The notes below the pieces were generated by a model. The model ran no database searches. It saw nothing but the letters and a program-made list of their open reading frames with translations, and was not told where the DNA came from. Positions 41,637-51,600 of a stretch of 64,000 nucleotides of DNA are shown piece after piece; position 1 is the first letter of the stretch, and every line of letters starts with the position of its first letter. This DNA comes from Pararge aegeria (lineage: Eukaryota > Arthropoda > Insecta > Lepidoptera > Nymphalidae): contig NC_053197.1 of NCBI RefSeq assembly GCF_905163445.1, positions 7,378,001 to 7,442,000 on the forward strand, read 5' to 3'. A program made the translations under genes and the position numbers.

Positions 41637-44600
41637 CTGAAAAATATAAACAAAAACGTATTAAGTCTAGAAGATTGACAAAATGTTCTAGCTATTTCCT
41701 TAACATCTTGTCGAAAAAAAGTCGAAAGGAACCTTGGCTTCATTCCAAAACTTTTAGCAACTAATCTTTTTTTATTAAAAATGCCTGGGCATATTTTAGT
41801 TTTATTGCGCTGATTAATCACGAGGCAGGATGGAAATTTCCTGCTTAAAGAGGATACAATAGTGGGGTTAACCAGTTGGTCATGTTGTTTATTTTTATAT
41901 CCCAAGAGGGCCAGCACTTAAGAAAATAGATAAAAACTCAGTTGTCATTGACATTGAATTTAACGATAGCTGTAACCCCAGATATATTTTTTTTAATTAT
42001 TTTTATTTTCTTACCTTAAGCCGAATATAGGTTTGACTAACACTTGGTACTAGTACAGGACCTGATTTTGTTTCTACAGACTTATAACAAGTGGTTACTT
42101 TTTCCGTAGTTTTTTCTTCTTTTTCGCTTTGATGGCTGAGTAATTCAATAAGCACACGCCAAACCTTTGGCAGGTTTTCAACTATTTCTTTGGCTGTTGT
42201 ACTTTGTGAACCTGAAAAGTTCGAGGTTATAATTTTTTTTTGTAAGTTCCTGCCAAAATGTATTTATATTATTAAAGGAAACACTTAATTTACCTGCTTC
42301 TAGCACATTGTCTATCGGTGTTGTTTCCGAAGTTGTATTGGAATCGTCAATTTGGCTTACAAGTTCCAATAACAATTTAGGCAATTCTGAAGAGATTTGA
42401 GAACCATTTTCTTTCCCTGCCATCTGAGTCAATATACCGTGGTTTTCTTCAAGACGATGCACCAGAATGTCAAGATCCTGTTTATTTTTATAGCCCAAGA
42501 GCACTTGAGAAAATAACTGAAAAAATAGAAAATAAAGTTAATATTTTCATAAAACTTTTATATAACGATAACTTTACATGAAATTTTCTTACTTTGTTAA
42601 CAACTGACATCTCTGCCCTTATGCCCCGAGTTTCTTGCTGGCATGATGAAATCATATTATTTTTTTCTTCAACCGTTTCTTCTAACGCATTGACTTTGGT
42701 TTCAAGATCGGTAACTTTTAAACTGAGATCTTTAGTCCTGCAAGTAGGAAATATTTTATACTAAGGACACTTCTTACTAACATTTTGTTAAAAGCTTGGC
42801 TGTCTTGTCTAGTTTAGATTGCCTTGGCGAGTTACCAAGCTAGTGGTGAACCTTTATCATCGATGGACTTGCGTCCCTCTAAAATGGAACGTAGAAAACG
42901 ATGAAGGCATTTGTATTAAACCTATACCGTTTAATACAAATGCCACATTTCATCAACAGCCTATAACAGTCCACTGGTAAACTAAAAGCCTCTCCCAGCG
43001 GGACGGTTTGCACATAATGACCACACTGGAAATACGGGTTAGTGATCGCAGTAGATGGCAGTTTGTTTTATTTACCACAAAGTTTTATCTCACAAAGAAT
43101 CAAGTGATATGGTATTCAAGCGCAAAGTTCACTTCAAGCCTCAAATTAAACAAGCAGTGATTTATTTCTACATACTTATTTATTTCAGCTTCCAGTAGAA
43201 CTTTATGTTCATCAAGTTCTCTCGAAAGAGCCTGCCTGGATACATCAGCTAGTCTAGCCCGTTCTTCGTACAGTCCACGCAATGTCCGTATATTTTGCAA
43301 TTGTCTTTCATATTCTTGCCTGAGATCTGTAGAAAGCATGCTTGTTTCCCTATCAGCTAATGATTGTTCGATATCGTGAAGTTTATCTTTTAACTGAAAT
43401 AAAAAGAAGTTTAGTTACTAAGATTGCCTATTTTGATCTATTATATACTTAGAGAAAAAAAAAAGAATCAGAAATGAGGAGATCCGTAGAAGAACCAGAG
43501 TTACCGACATAACTCAGCGAGTTGCTAAGCTGAAGTGGAAATGGGCGGGGCACATAGCTCGGAGAACCGATGGACGTTGGGTTCCAAGGTGTTGGAATGG
43601 CGACCCCGCACAGGTAAACGCAATGTTGGTCGGCCCCCAACAAGATGGACAGATGACATCAAACGAGTCGCTGGGAGCCGCTGGAAGCAAGCGGCCCAGG
43701 ACCGTGGATTTTAAAACTCTCTACAAAAGACCTATGTCCAGCAGTGGACTTCAATCGGTTGAAGTGATGATGATACTTAGAGATTAGACTTAGATTAGAT
43801 TAGATCTAGGGCAACATAAGTGCTATTTCAGAGGTACACATCTAAAAAGCAAGTTAAATTACACGTCTAAAAAGAATGCTATTTTTTTTTATAAGGAGAG
43901 TAGCGACAAAGATAGTAATTACTACTACAATTTAGTTTAATTCAAAGGTGTCTGTGAATTTGGACATAAACGTGATTTTCTTCTTAAAGGGTGATGTTTT
44001 ATCTTTATTATAATTGTTTGGCGAATCGTCAAGTCCACGTGCCAACTACTTGCAGTTACGCCGTCGCGTCGTACTGCGTATTTGGGCGGTCCCTGACCGA
44101 CACGGGAAAGTACCTACTTACAAAAAGCAGGTCGTTGCCTTTTTGCATCCTCATACCTACATAATATTATTACTTTTGAGCTAGCTATGGTTCAGGAATT
44201 GGAATAATAGCATTCGAGAACTTTATTAATGAAAAAGGAGTTTTTTTAGGGTTTAATGTGGCGGGAGCCATCGGCCGTGGCTTGTATACCGCCCTACTGA
44301 TAAAGCGGTGGCGCAAAGTATTTTAGTGTTGCGGTTAGCTACCATGAAGACAACAGATAAGGGGCATGGGTACCAACCTACAGCCAACAACACGTCTAAA
44401 GTAATTAAAGAGACCTCTAGACAATCTAGTTTTTTAAGGAAAAATTCTATATTTGGCTAAAAACAATAAAATATTTGGAAATTATTGAGAGATACATAGG
44501 TATTGGGCAGAAGGAAGAAATACAGTTTATTGCGAAATTAATACTGGTGTTTGTCAGAATAATATGAAAATGGACACAAGAATCTGTACAATGATTATAA

Positions 44601-47589
44601 AATCCCAAGGTTGCCTGGCAGAGATCGCTACTCAGAGATAAGGTCGCGTTTTTTATCCTTATATTTTGAGGAGTAAAATAAAGAGTAGGCATAACTACTA
44701 TTATTTTGTTTTTTTTTCTGAATCTCAAGAATTCTACAACTTGGAAGTTGGTACCTACTACTCTACTCGTTATTGGTAAAGATATTATTGCTAATAAAAA
44801 AAAATTGTTCTAGTTAGAGATATGATTTTGATATTCCGTATTTTGTATCCAGAGTAAGTACCGACCGTTTCAATGCTATTTATTTCTGATCTTTCGCTCT
44901 GTATACTCAGTGGATATAGAAGGGAGAGTTTAGTGTTTTTTTATGTTATTTTTGACAATGACTCAAGAACTGAGTAGGTAGGTTTAAAAACAAAAAAAAA
45001 TGCACAAATTAAATCCTTGAGCACTATAGTCGTAAAAATGTAATAGGTCCGTTTGACATTTGTCATCGCGACGTAACTAGTTATGGAACCATAAGACTCT
45101 GTACTCGATACTCACGATAAATCAATTCAAGTTTGTATCAGTACTGGATTGATATTATTATGTATTGTAAAGTGTTCGTTCGTTCAAAGTATTCCTTTAA
45201 CTTCACAATCAATACGCGTGACTGGCTGTTGATTATACGTCCACTTTTCAACATGTTGAAACAGAGTTAGTACTATATAACAACAAACACAAAAATCGAG
45301 TCAAATCACTATGTTTAAATTAATGTCCAAAATAGAAGAGCCATAGTTAACGTAATAGTAAACAATATATATCAAACTTTAGTTTACACAGTCAACTTTA
45401 CAAGATGAGGAACGAAAAACTGCGCAGTGCGCGCGGGGACGCTTCAGTCATGTGCCGCTTGGTCAGATACATCAACTCATTTATTAGAACCCATTTTGAG
45501 AACCAAGCTCATTCGTTGCAGTAAAAATAACTACACAATATTTTATTTCGATATTCAGTAAAAAAATGGTTACAGCTCTAGTATAAAAAAAAAAAGACTG
45601 AGAACGTAACTGTTTTCGGAACGTTTCGCAACAATTATAAATTGCAGGCTACTATGAAGTAAGCGCAAAAAGAATACTCGCGATATATTCTTTCGTATTA
45701 TTTAACGTCCCAAAAAAATTTACGTATTTTTTAAAACACTGTATGTAATTGATTTTTATTTTTTTGTTTCTTTCAGTTTCGTTCCAAGTTTCAATCTATG
45801 GTCTTGCACAAATGTCAAAACGGGCCTATTACATTTTTAAGACTATAATCCTGCTTTTTAAATTTTGATGCTACTGTTCATGCTCTTTTTGTAATCATTT
45901 TACCATTTAAGCATGCTTTGGTAATTTCTAAAAGGTTTCAATATCCTGTCCTTTTTTTTACTTTTGTTATTCTCATGATGGTATCATTGATTAACAAAGG
46001 AAATGATTGCTCGCGAAAACGCTCGCCGGGTGTCATGGCCGCACTAGTAAGCAATATGCAAATTAAATCATAAGCAAACTAGTCTAATTGTTAATAAAAA
46101 ACAAATACCATAAATATTAACTGACTTAACAATTATTCGTGGTAAAGGTAACGTCTCCTGAGGATCCTCCGGTGTCTGAGCGGAACGTAGAAAGTACATT
46201 GCCGAAGATCAGTTTGGCGTTTAGATTTTAAAGGTTGAAGAAATTATCAATTACACCATACAGATTCTCTTGCTTTTCTTGTTAGGGTCTATTGATAAGC
46301 ATGTTTGACTGCGGGTTCAGAGTGGATTTTAACGACCAATAATTGTGCGCTATAGCGTTTTTCCGTTCAAAAAACACGCAGTGTTTGGAAACTGGCGCTT
46401 CCATATTCATCGGAGAGCACGTTAAACCGGCTCGGGTAATTATCACTAATATCATAACAAACGATAGTAATCAAAGAAGCCTGCCAACTTGGCAATGATA
46501 ACAATTATTTTATGCTACTAGGCTTCAATTCAAGACCGTTAGCAATGCCAACCCGCAGTGGAGCAATGAGGGTCTAAACTTTTCCACTACAGAGGAGGCC
46601 TTACAGCATTAGTGTGACTTAATCGAATGATGATATTGATGTTGCTGGTTTCCAACAATAAAATACTCTTATTTTGTTACCTAATTACCTAAAACACAAG
46701 AGAAAAATAGTGGTGGTAGCCTAGGTTAAAGCTTCGGCCTCCCTTTCGTGGGGATAGAGTTTGATCACACGCACACACCCCTATATAACTTTTCGGAGTT
46801 TTAAGCCGCAACGTGGTTTAAACGCTTATCACTCTGAGAAGATATTCGTAGCCTATAGTGGGCCGGTAATAAGTTGAGGAATGTATATAGAGTGTCAGAT
46901 TTCGACAGTAAAATACAAGAATAACTTATTTATAAAAAACTTACCTCATTCAGTTGCTGTTCCCGAAGACTTATCATCGTCTTACTAACAGATACAACTT
47001 CTTTAAGAGCATTAACTTGTTTGATAGATGCACTGTTTTGAGCACTTAAGTCTGCCATATCTGAGTATGCCTCTTGAAGTGCATTATTTGTCTTCGCTAA
47101 TTCACATCGCAATGATACATTGGTTGATTTTAATCTATCAATTTCCTCTGCCATATGTGATATCGAGTCTGTAATGTAAGACTGTTGTTGAACGCCTTTA
47201 AGATCTTCTGGGATTTCAACATTATTTTTCACCAGTAACTCACGAAGGAGTCTATTACTTTCACACAAATCAATCTTTGATTTAACTTCATTTTGTAAAG
47301 CGTTTTCTAACTTTTTCTTTTCCGTTCTATGTCTTGCGAGTATTTCTCTTCTTTGTTCCCGTTTCACACTCAATTGTTTTCTAAACTCGTTCATTTCTTC
47401 TTTTTTTAACCTAGCGCGTGTGTCCTCGTCATCACTAACAGTGTCATAGAACTGTTCTTCGGGAACAACTTCATTGCCATCACGTAAACAGCTTACGTCT
47501 TCCTTTGTTTCACTTTCACTATTCATGTTAGAAGTATTGCTTGTGGTTGAGACGCTCTCGGTCGCTGCACCACTGATGAGATTTCCCAT
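39813..47589 (-). CDS. Large coiled-coil protein of unknown family, 6 coding exons
   Basis: Exons on -: 47589-46945, 43393-43176, 42737-42593, 42516-42294, 42211-42015 and 41636-39813, all GT-AG, phases summing to 3252 nt (1083 residues plus stop). The product starts MGN-ISG, a candidate N-myristoylation signal, followed by an acidic Ser/Thr-rich stretch with YDTVSDDEDTR. It then has heptad-rich Glu/Lys/Arg/Leu coiled coil (about 60-336 and 490-590), a Ser-rich acidic middle (600-760), and three related ~50-residue charged repeats near 762-811, 911-963 and 1005-1055. The end is acidic (DDDIPNEE). No membrane segment or enzyme motif is visible. It may be a scaffold or cytoskeletal linker; that is inference. 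An in-frame TAA lies 15 nt before the ATG. The gene is head-to-head with the TJAP1-like gene. Confidence 0.8.
41886..41929 (-). pseudogene. Duplicated start of exon 4 inside intron 5
   Basis: On - the segment reads CTATTTTCTTAAGTGCTGG, then CCCTCTTGGGATATAAAAAT, AAACAA, closely matching the acceptor side and first ~40 bases of exon 4 (LLGYKNKQ is encoded in both). The 102-codon frame 41609-41917 begins in it, but there is no acceptor AG, and the rest is unrelated to the protein. Confidence 0.6.
42015..42211 (-). CDS. Coiled-coil gene exon 5
   Basis: 197 nt, residues 411-476. Acceptor CTTTTCAG|GTTCAC, donor CTTAAG|GTAAGA. Encodes ENLPKVWRVLIELLSHQSEK and a polar segment. Confidence 0.8.
42294..42516 (-). 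CDS. Coiled-coil gene exon 4
   Basis: 223 nt, residues 337-411. Acceptor TTTTTCAG|TTATTT, donor GAAGCAG|GTAAAT. Encodes VLLGYKNKQDLDILVHRLEE. The longer open frame to 42178 only reads into the intron. Its 5' end has a short duplicate in intron 5. Confidence 0.8.
42593..42737 (-). CDS. Coiled-coil gene exon 3
   Basis: 145 nt, residues 288-336. Acceptor CTTGCAG|GACT, donor AACAAA|GTAAGA. Encodes LKVTDLETKVNALEETVEEK, a clear heptad run. Confidence 0.8.
42906..42944. repeat. Perfect 16-bp foldback in intron 2
   Basis: GGCATTTGTATTAAAC at 42906-42921 pairs exactly with 42929-42944 around the 7-nt loop ctatacc. It abuts the family E fragment. Confidence 0.9.
42945..43065 (+). repeat. SINE-like family E fragment in intron 2
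   Basis: 'acagtccactggtaaactaa', 'aagcctctcccagcgggacg', 'atgaccacactggaa' and 'gggttagtgatcgcagtaga' are family E blocks. Confidence 0.6.
43176..43393 (-). CDS. Coiled-coil gene exon 2
   Basis: 218 nt, residues 216-288. Acceptor TTTCAG|TTAAAAG, donor AATAA|GTATGT. Encodes coiled coil with DLRQEYERQLQNIRTLRGLY. Confidence 0.8.
43440..43770 (+). pseudogene. RTE-type LINE fragment with GAT tail
   Basis: The + strand encodes RIRNEEIRRRTRVTDITQRV, AKLKWKWAGHIARRTDGRWV and, in a shifted frame, the VGRP-TRWTDDIKR and SRWKQAAQDR blocks, then GATGATGAT. It is the best relative of the fragment at 2040-2400. At least one frameshift is present. Confidence 0.85.
44265..44400 (+). repeat. SINE family A, diverged plus copy
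   Basis: 'gcgggagccatcggccgtgg', 'cttgtataccgccctactga' and 'ggttagctaccatg' are altered forms of the family A 5' half. Confidence 0.5.
44590..44705 (+). repeat. LINE 3'-end fragment
   Basis: 'ttgcctggcagagatcgct', 'cagagataaggtcgcg' and a terminal 'aaaataaagag' match the layout at 16745-16885. Confidence 0.55.
46295..46645 (+). repeat. SINE family D (GAT-tailed)
   Basis: 'gataagcatgtttgactgcg', 'gagagcacgttaaaccggct', 'attatcactaatatcataac', 'atgccaacccgcagtggagc' and 'ctacagaggaggccttacag' followed by a GATGATATTGATG tail form an ordered set common to a lepidopteran SINE. Confidence 0.7.
46690..46875 (+). repeat. Degenerate SINE family B copy
   Basis: 'tggtggtagcctaggttaaa', 'gcttcggcctccctttcgtg', 'gggatagagtttgatcacac' and 'cctatagtgggccggtaata' keep head and tail blocks; the middle is mostly lost. 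Confidence 0.5.
46945..47589 (-). CDS. Coiled-coil gene exon 1
   Basis: 645 nt, residues 1-215, ending QQLNE with donor GAG|GTAAGT. Contains the MGN start, the acidic segment and the first coiled coil (FRKQLSVKREQRREILARHR). Confidence 0.85.
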
Positions 47590-48660
47590 TTTGGAAGACT
47601 TTTATAATCGAACGCACTTATATTATTTACGCATTGACCGATATACTTTTAATAAGACAAAGGAGTGCCGAGTTGGATCGGCATTAGTATGAGGTGAGTA
47701 TTCCCGAAATAGAACCCCCGTCACCCTCAGACGTGTAGTGACGCCTAAAGTATGCACAGTATTGCCGAGCTAAGCTTCTCTTTCACGAATCTCTGACAAT
47801 TATTTATTTTTATCAAGCTATTTTAGACGAGGTTATCTCTCCGAAAACACCTACGACGTTCAGTATCCATAAATACGACCTTGGCTTTATGAGGATCTAC
47901 AAAAATATTCGTTGACTAAGTAAGATAATTACGCAAAAGTTGTTGCACAATATTTGCTTTTTGTTACAACACCTTTGCAAATAGCTAAGAATTTAAAATT
48001 TCAATGGAATAACGGAACCCTAATGTTTGTGGTTACGTATTACCAAATACCCTCTCTTTACTGTCTGGTTAATGGGATAAATAAACACTAGCTGACTACA
48101 TTTTATGTAAAAATATTATTTATTATAAACTGGAAGTGGAAAAGAATATGTTTTATAAAAGGTTAGTGCTAATAGTGCATTGCACCCTAAGAATTGCACC
48201 CTTAAATTGAAGGCATAGACTAATGACAAGTTCAACATCTTAACAATACAAAACTCTAACCTAGTTATTATATACTCTATGGCTCTATAGTCTATGACCT
48301 ATGAAGTATGGACATGGTGGTACGTCAATAAACGTCAAATTGTTTTAGAAAATTCGCGTTTTCGACTTTTTTTGGTATTCCCAATCTAATTTACTAAATG
48401 AGTACATCCATTTAGTAGTAAAATTTCAATATCGCTATTAGGTATAATATAATGTTCGTAGGCGGACTGCTATTTATGACCATTCGAAATTGAAGTAAAT
48501 ATTTTCACTTTGTGTCTCGATTGATTTTCATTTTATTTTTTATACAGTGGCTTATTGATAATAATAGCTGTTTTTAATCACTTTACGTGTGACGTGGCTG
48601 TTTATGTTAAATTTGGACGTATCATAATGTGAAATGTGCATAAAATAATTTGTTAAAGTG
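47590..48660. promoter_or_regulatory. Shared divergent upstream region of two genes
   Basis: 1071 bp lie between the start codon of the - strand coiled-coil gene and the + strand TJAP1-like start codon. They must hold both 5' UTRs and both promoters unless upstream exons exist. The half near the coiled-coil gene is richer in GC. A TCAGT occurs at 47860-47864 on +, but its use is not shown. No repeat was recognised. Confidence 0.5.
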
Positions 48661-48693
48661 ATGGATGAAAGAATAAAGCACTCCCCTTGTAAG
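48661..48693 (+). CDS. TJAP1-like exon 1 (predicted start)
   Basis: 33 nt, MDERIKHSPCK, then donor AAG|GTAAAG. Exon 2 cannot start the protein because a stop (TAG) sits in frame at its acceptor. This is the nearest upstream ATG exon with a matching phase. It is a prediction without transcript support. Confidence 0.6.
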
Positions 48694-51600
48694 GTAAAGA
48701 TTTGCTGGTGTACCTATTAGTAGCCTAGAAATACGACTGTTCTTGTGATAAACAATAGTATAATTTTCGTATGTAACTCTGAAACTTCTGTTGAATATTT
48801 TCTCATAATATGTTGTTTTTAATGAAAATAAAGGCATTTTGTCTTGTTGAATGGCATTTGTGTATTTAGCTGGTTTTTTGTCTTTCTAACAATAATTATA
48901 ATTTATCTTCAATTATTAACATTGACTAGCTATCTACTCACCAAGGGGAGATTTTTTTGTAAGAAAAATTTATATTTTTTATAAATACTATAAAACTATA
49001 TTAATCTTATCAATGCTTTGTATTGCCATAGCAACAATTCTCAAATGTAATTTGTAGTACACAAGTAGAATAGCACTATTGTTTTGTTTCTGAAAATCTT
49101 ATTTTCTGTAAATTTAAAGACACAGAAATAGTAAGCTTTGCTTTTCAATTATTTTTTTGCAATAAAATAACATATTTTCTTTCTAGTTGTTTCTGTAGTT
49201 GTATTTAGAAGAGCACATACTTTTTTATTTGTACATATGATAAAATGATATGTTATTATTTATTTAATTTTATTTTAAACATGCACAATGTTAACCGGTA
49301 GGAATGTAGTGACGGTGCTGAGGCACAGTTGCACAAGGAGGTGGAACACCTGCGGCAGCACCTGGCTGAACGTGACGTGCACTTTGTGGCTTTAGAGGCT
49401 GAGTTCTTTAAGAGTACCTCACGAGCCAATGATTTAGAGGAACAAGTTGGTACATGGAGGGAAAAGTATGAAAGGTATGTGATCCTTGTAATATAAGTAT
49501 CAGTATAGTGGATCTAAGTCCCAAGTGGAGGACTTTCCAGTTATATAAGTTGTAATTAATTTTCACGTGATAAAATAAGTAAATTTAGGAAGTAGAACAT
49601 TTCACACTAAGCAATCTTCTTGTAGATTAGTGTCATATGTGTGGTCACCCAAGAATGTATTAATCAATCTTATACTATATATATAAAGCTTGTTTGTTTG
49701 TTTACTTGTACACAATAATCTAAGGAACTACAGGTCCAATTTGAAAATATTTTTCAGTGTTGGATAGCCTATACATATCATCACAAGACCAATAGTAGCA
49801 AAGCACCAAAAAAGAATCAAGGGGTTTTTTCCTTTGGAGAGTTTCTGCTGTGCACTGCGTAAACAGTTAAAGTTTCTATAAAATCAGTAATAGCATATGT
49901 CTATCTTTTAAGGTTGACTTGCAGTACAATAATATAATGTGCTACAGTCATCCACTAGTTGTTGAAGAGTACAAAACAACTAATTCAGTTTTGCTAGGCA
50001 TTATTAGGCAGTGTAAGAATCTACTCTAACCATTATCTACCTTATATCACCAAAATGCTTATTTGCTGTCTTTTTCAAATACAAAAAATTAAAGCTAAAA
50101 AGTTGAAAAGTTTTCTATACATTCCATATCTATAAATACAAATTTGGAATAACCACCTAACCAAGTGCAAATGATTATAGGTGTTTCTGTATAGGTGGTG
50201 AGCTTTGTTGGTAACTGGTTTTGAGACACAAACAAGAAGAAGTACAAGTAATTTTATACAAAAAAAAAAAAGTAAAATTAATGGATTTAATTATAAAAGG
50301 CTAACTTAAATAAATGCTTTGATTATTCAAGTTTATCATGTTGACAATTATGCATTATATAAATTTTTAAAAGCTGAGGTTAGGTGTAAATTATTATCAA
50401 GAAGCAATCTATAAGGCTTTTTAATTATAAATAGGTTGCAGTAATTTTTAAAGCATAACAATATCCTAATTTTCAGATTATATGATTCACATAAAAGGGT
50501 GCAAAAATTAAATCAGGTTCTTGAGGAGAAGTTGCTTCAAATGGTGGATAAGATGAAAAGTGAAAAGAGCCAATTGACCAAAGATATTGCCACTCTATCT
50601 GTGAGATTAGCAGAGTCAAAGCATAACTACACTATGCTACAAAAAGAGAATGTATGGACTAATAATTACTTAGTAAATTACATTGTAAAATATTTTCCTA
50701 AATTTTTATTTTGTTGCAGGAGAGATATAAAAATGATATGAACTTAGCGATCCAATTACTTCAATGCAAACCTGACAATTTTGTATCTCAGAAATTAGAT
50801 AGTGTAAGTACAACAACCCACAATAATACTTTAATTTTATTTTTGTTTAATTCCAATGAAACAAAAGTACTTAAAATGTTTATTGATTTTTAGCTTCCTG
50901 TTGATACCCAAGCCAGAGTATCTCAATATGTAATGTCCAAAACAGCAAAGCCTGGTGGTTCTACACAATCGAAAAATGGAAATGAAATTGACACCTTTGA
51001 TGCAAGTGAGTATGAATTCAATATTTCTGCATCACTAATGTCAAAAATTCTTGAAGACAGTATCCAGGATTCTGTGACCAAGCATTGTGACACATGCTCT
51101 TGTTCCAAAACGCAAAACAAACCATTTTGTTATAATGAAGGATATTATACAGTATCAACACAGACAGTGTTGAGTGGAGAAATAAAGAACAATATATGCT
51201 TGAACTGCAATGCTGAAATTAAGTCTATTTATTCAGGTTTAAGTGTACGAAGCCATTCCCCACCTGGAATAAGACTTGTTAATGACAGAATGACCCACAG
51301 TCCTTTATATGTAATGCCACAAAATAGTGTTGATGAGCAAAATGAGACTCGAGAGATTGTAATTGAAAATAACAAACCTAATAATGTTATCAATGATATG
51401 ATTAAAAGTGAAGACAAATTGAAATTAGATATTCAAAGAGAAATTATGCATAAAGTGGAAGAAAACTACAAGGTGAACAAAAACAGCGTTAACATGGAAC
51501 CATCTGTTCACCACAAACTGTGCGATCGCACAAAAACTTCGATGTCTAGTAAAAAAAGCAGTAGTAGTGTAGATCTTGAAGAAAAGCTCATTCGAGATGT

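Larger units (their letters stand above)
43394..46944 (-). other. Intron 1 of the coiled-coil gene
   Basis: 3.55 kb with an RTE fragment, SINEs of families A, B and D and a LINE 3' end. 44710-46290 holds nothing recognised. Confidence 0.75.

Noticed and set aside
41609..41917. 102-codon - strand frame as an alternative exon
   Set aside because: It starts in the duplicated piece of exon 4, but there is no acceptor AG before it, and the rest shows no coiled-coil character.
42178..42504. 108-codon frame as a separate gene
   Set aside because: It is exon 4 read through its donor into the 82-bp intron; the chosen splice sites keep phase with both neighbours.
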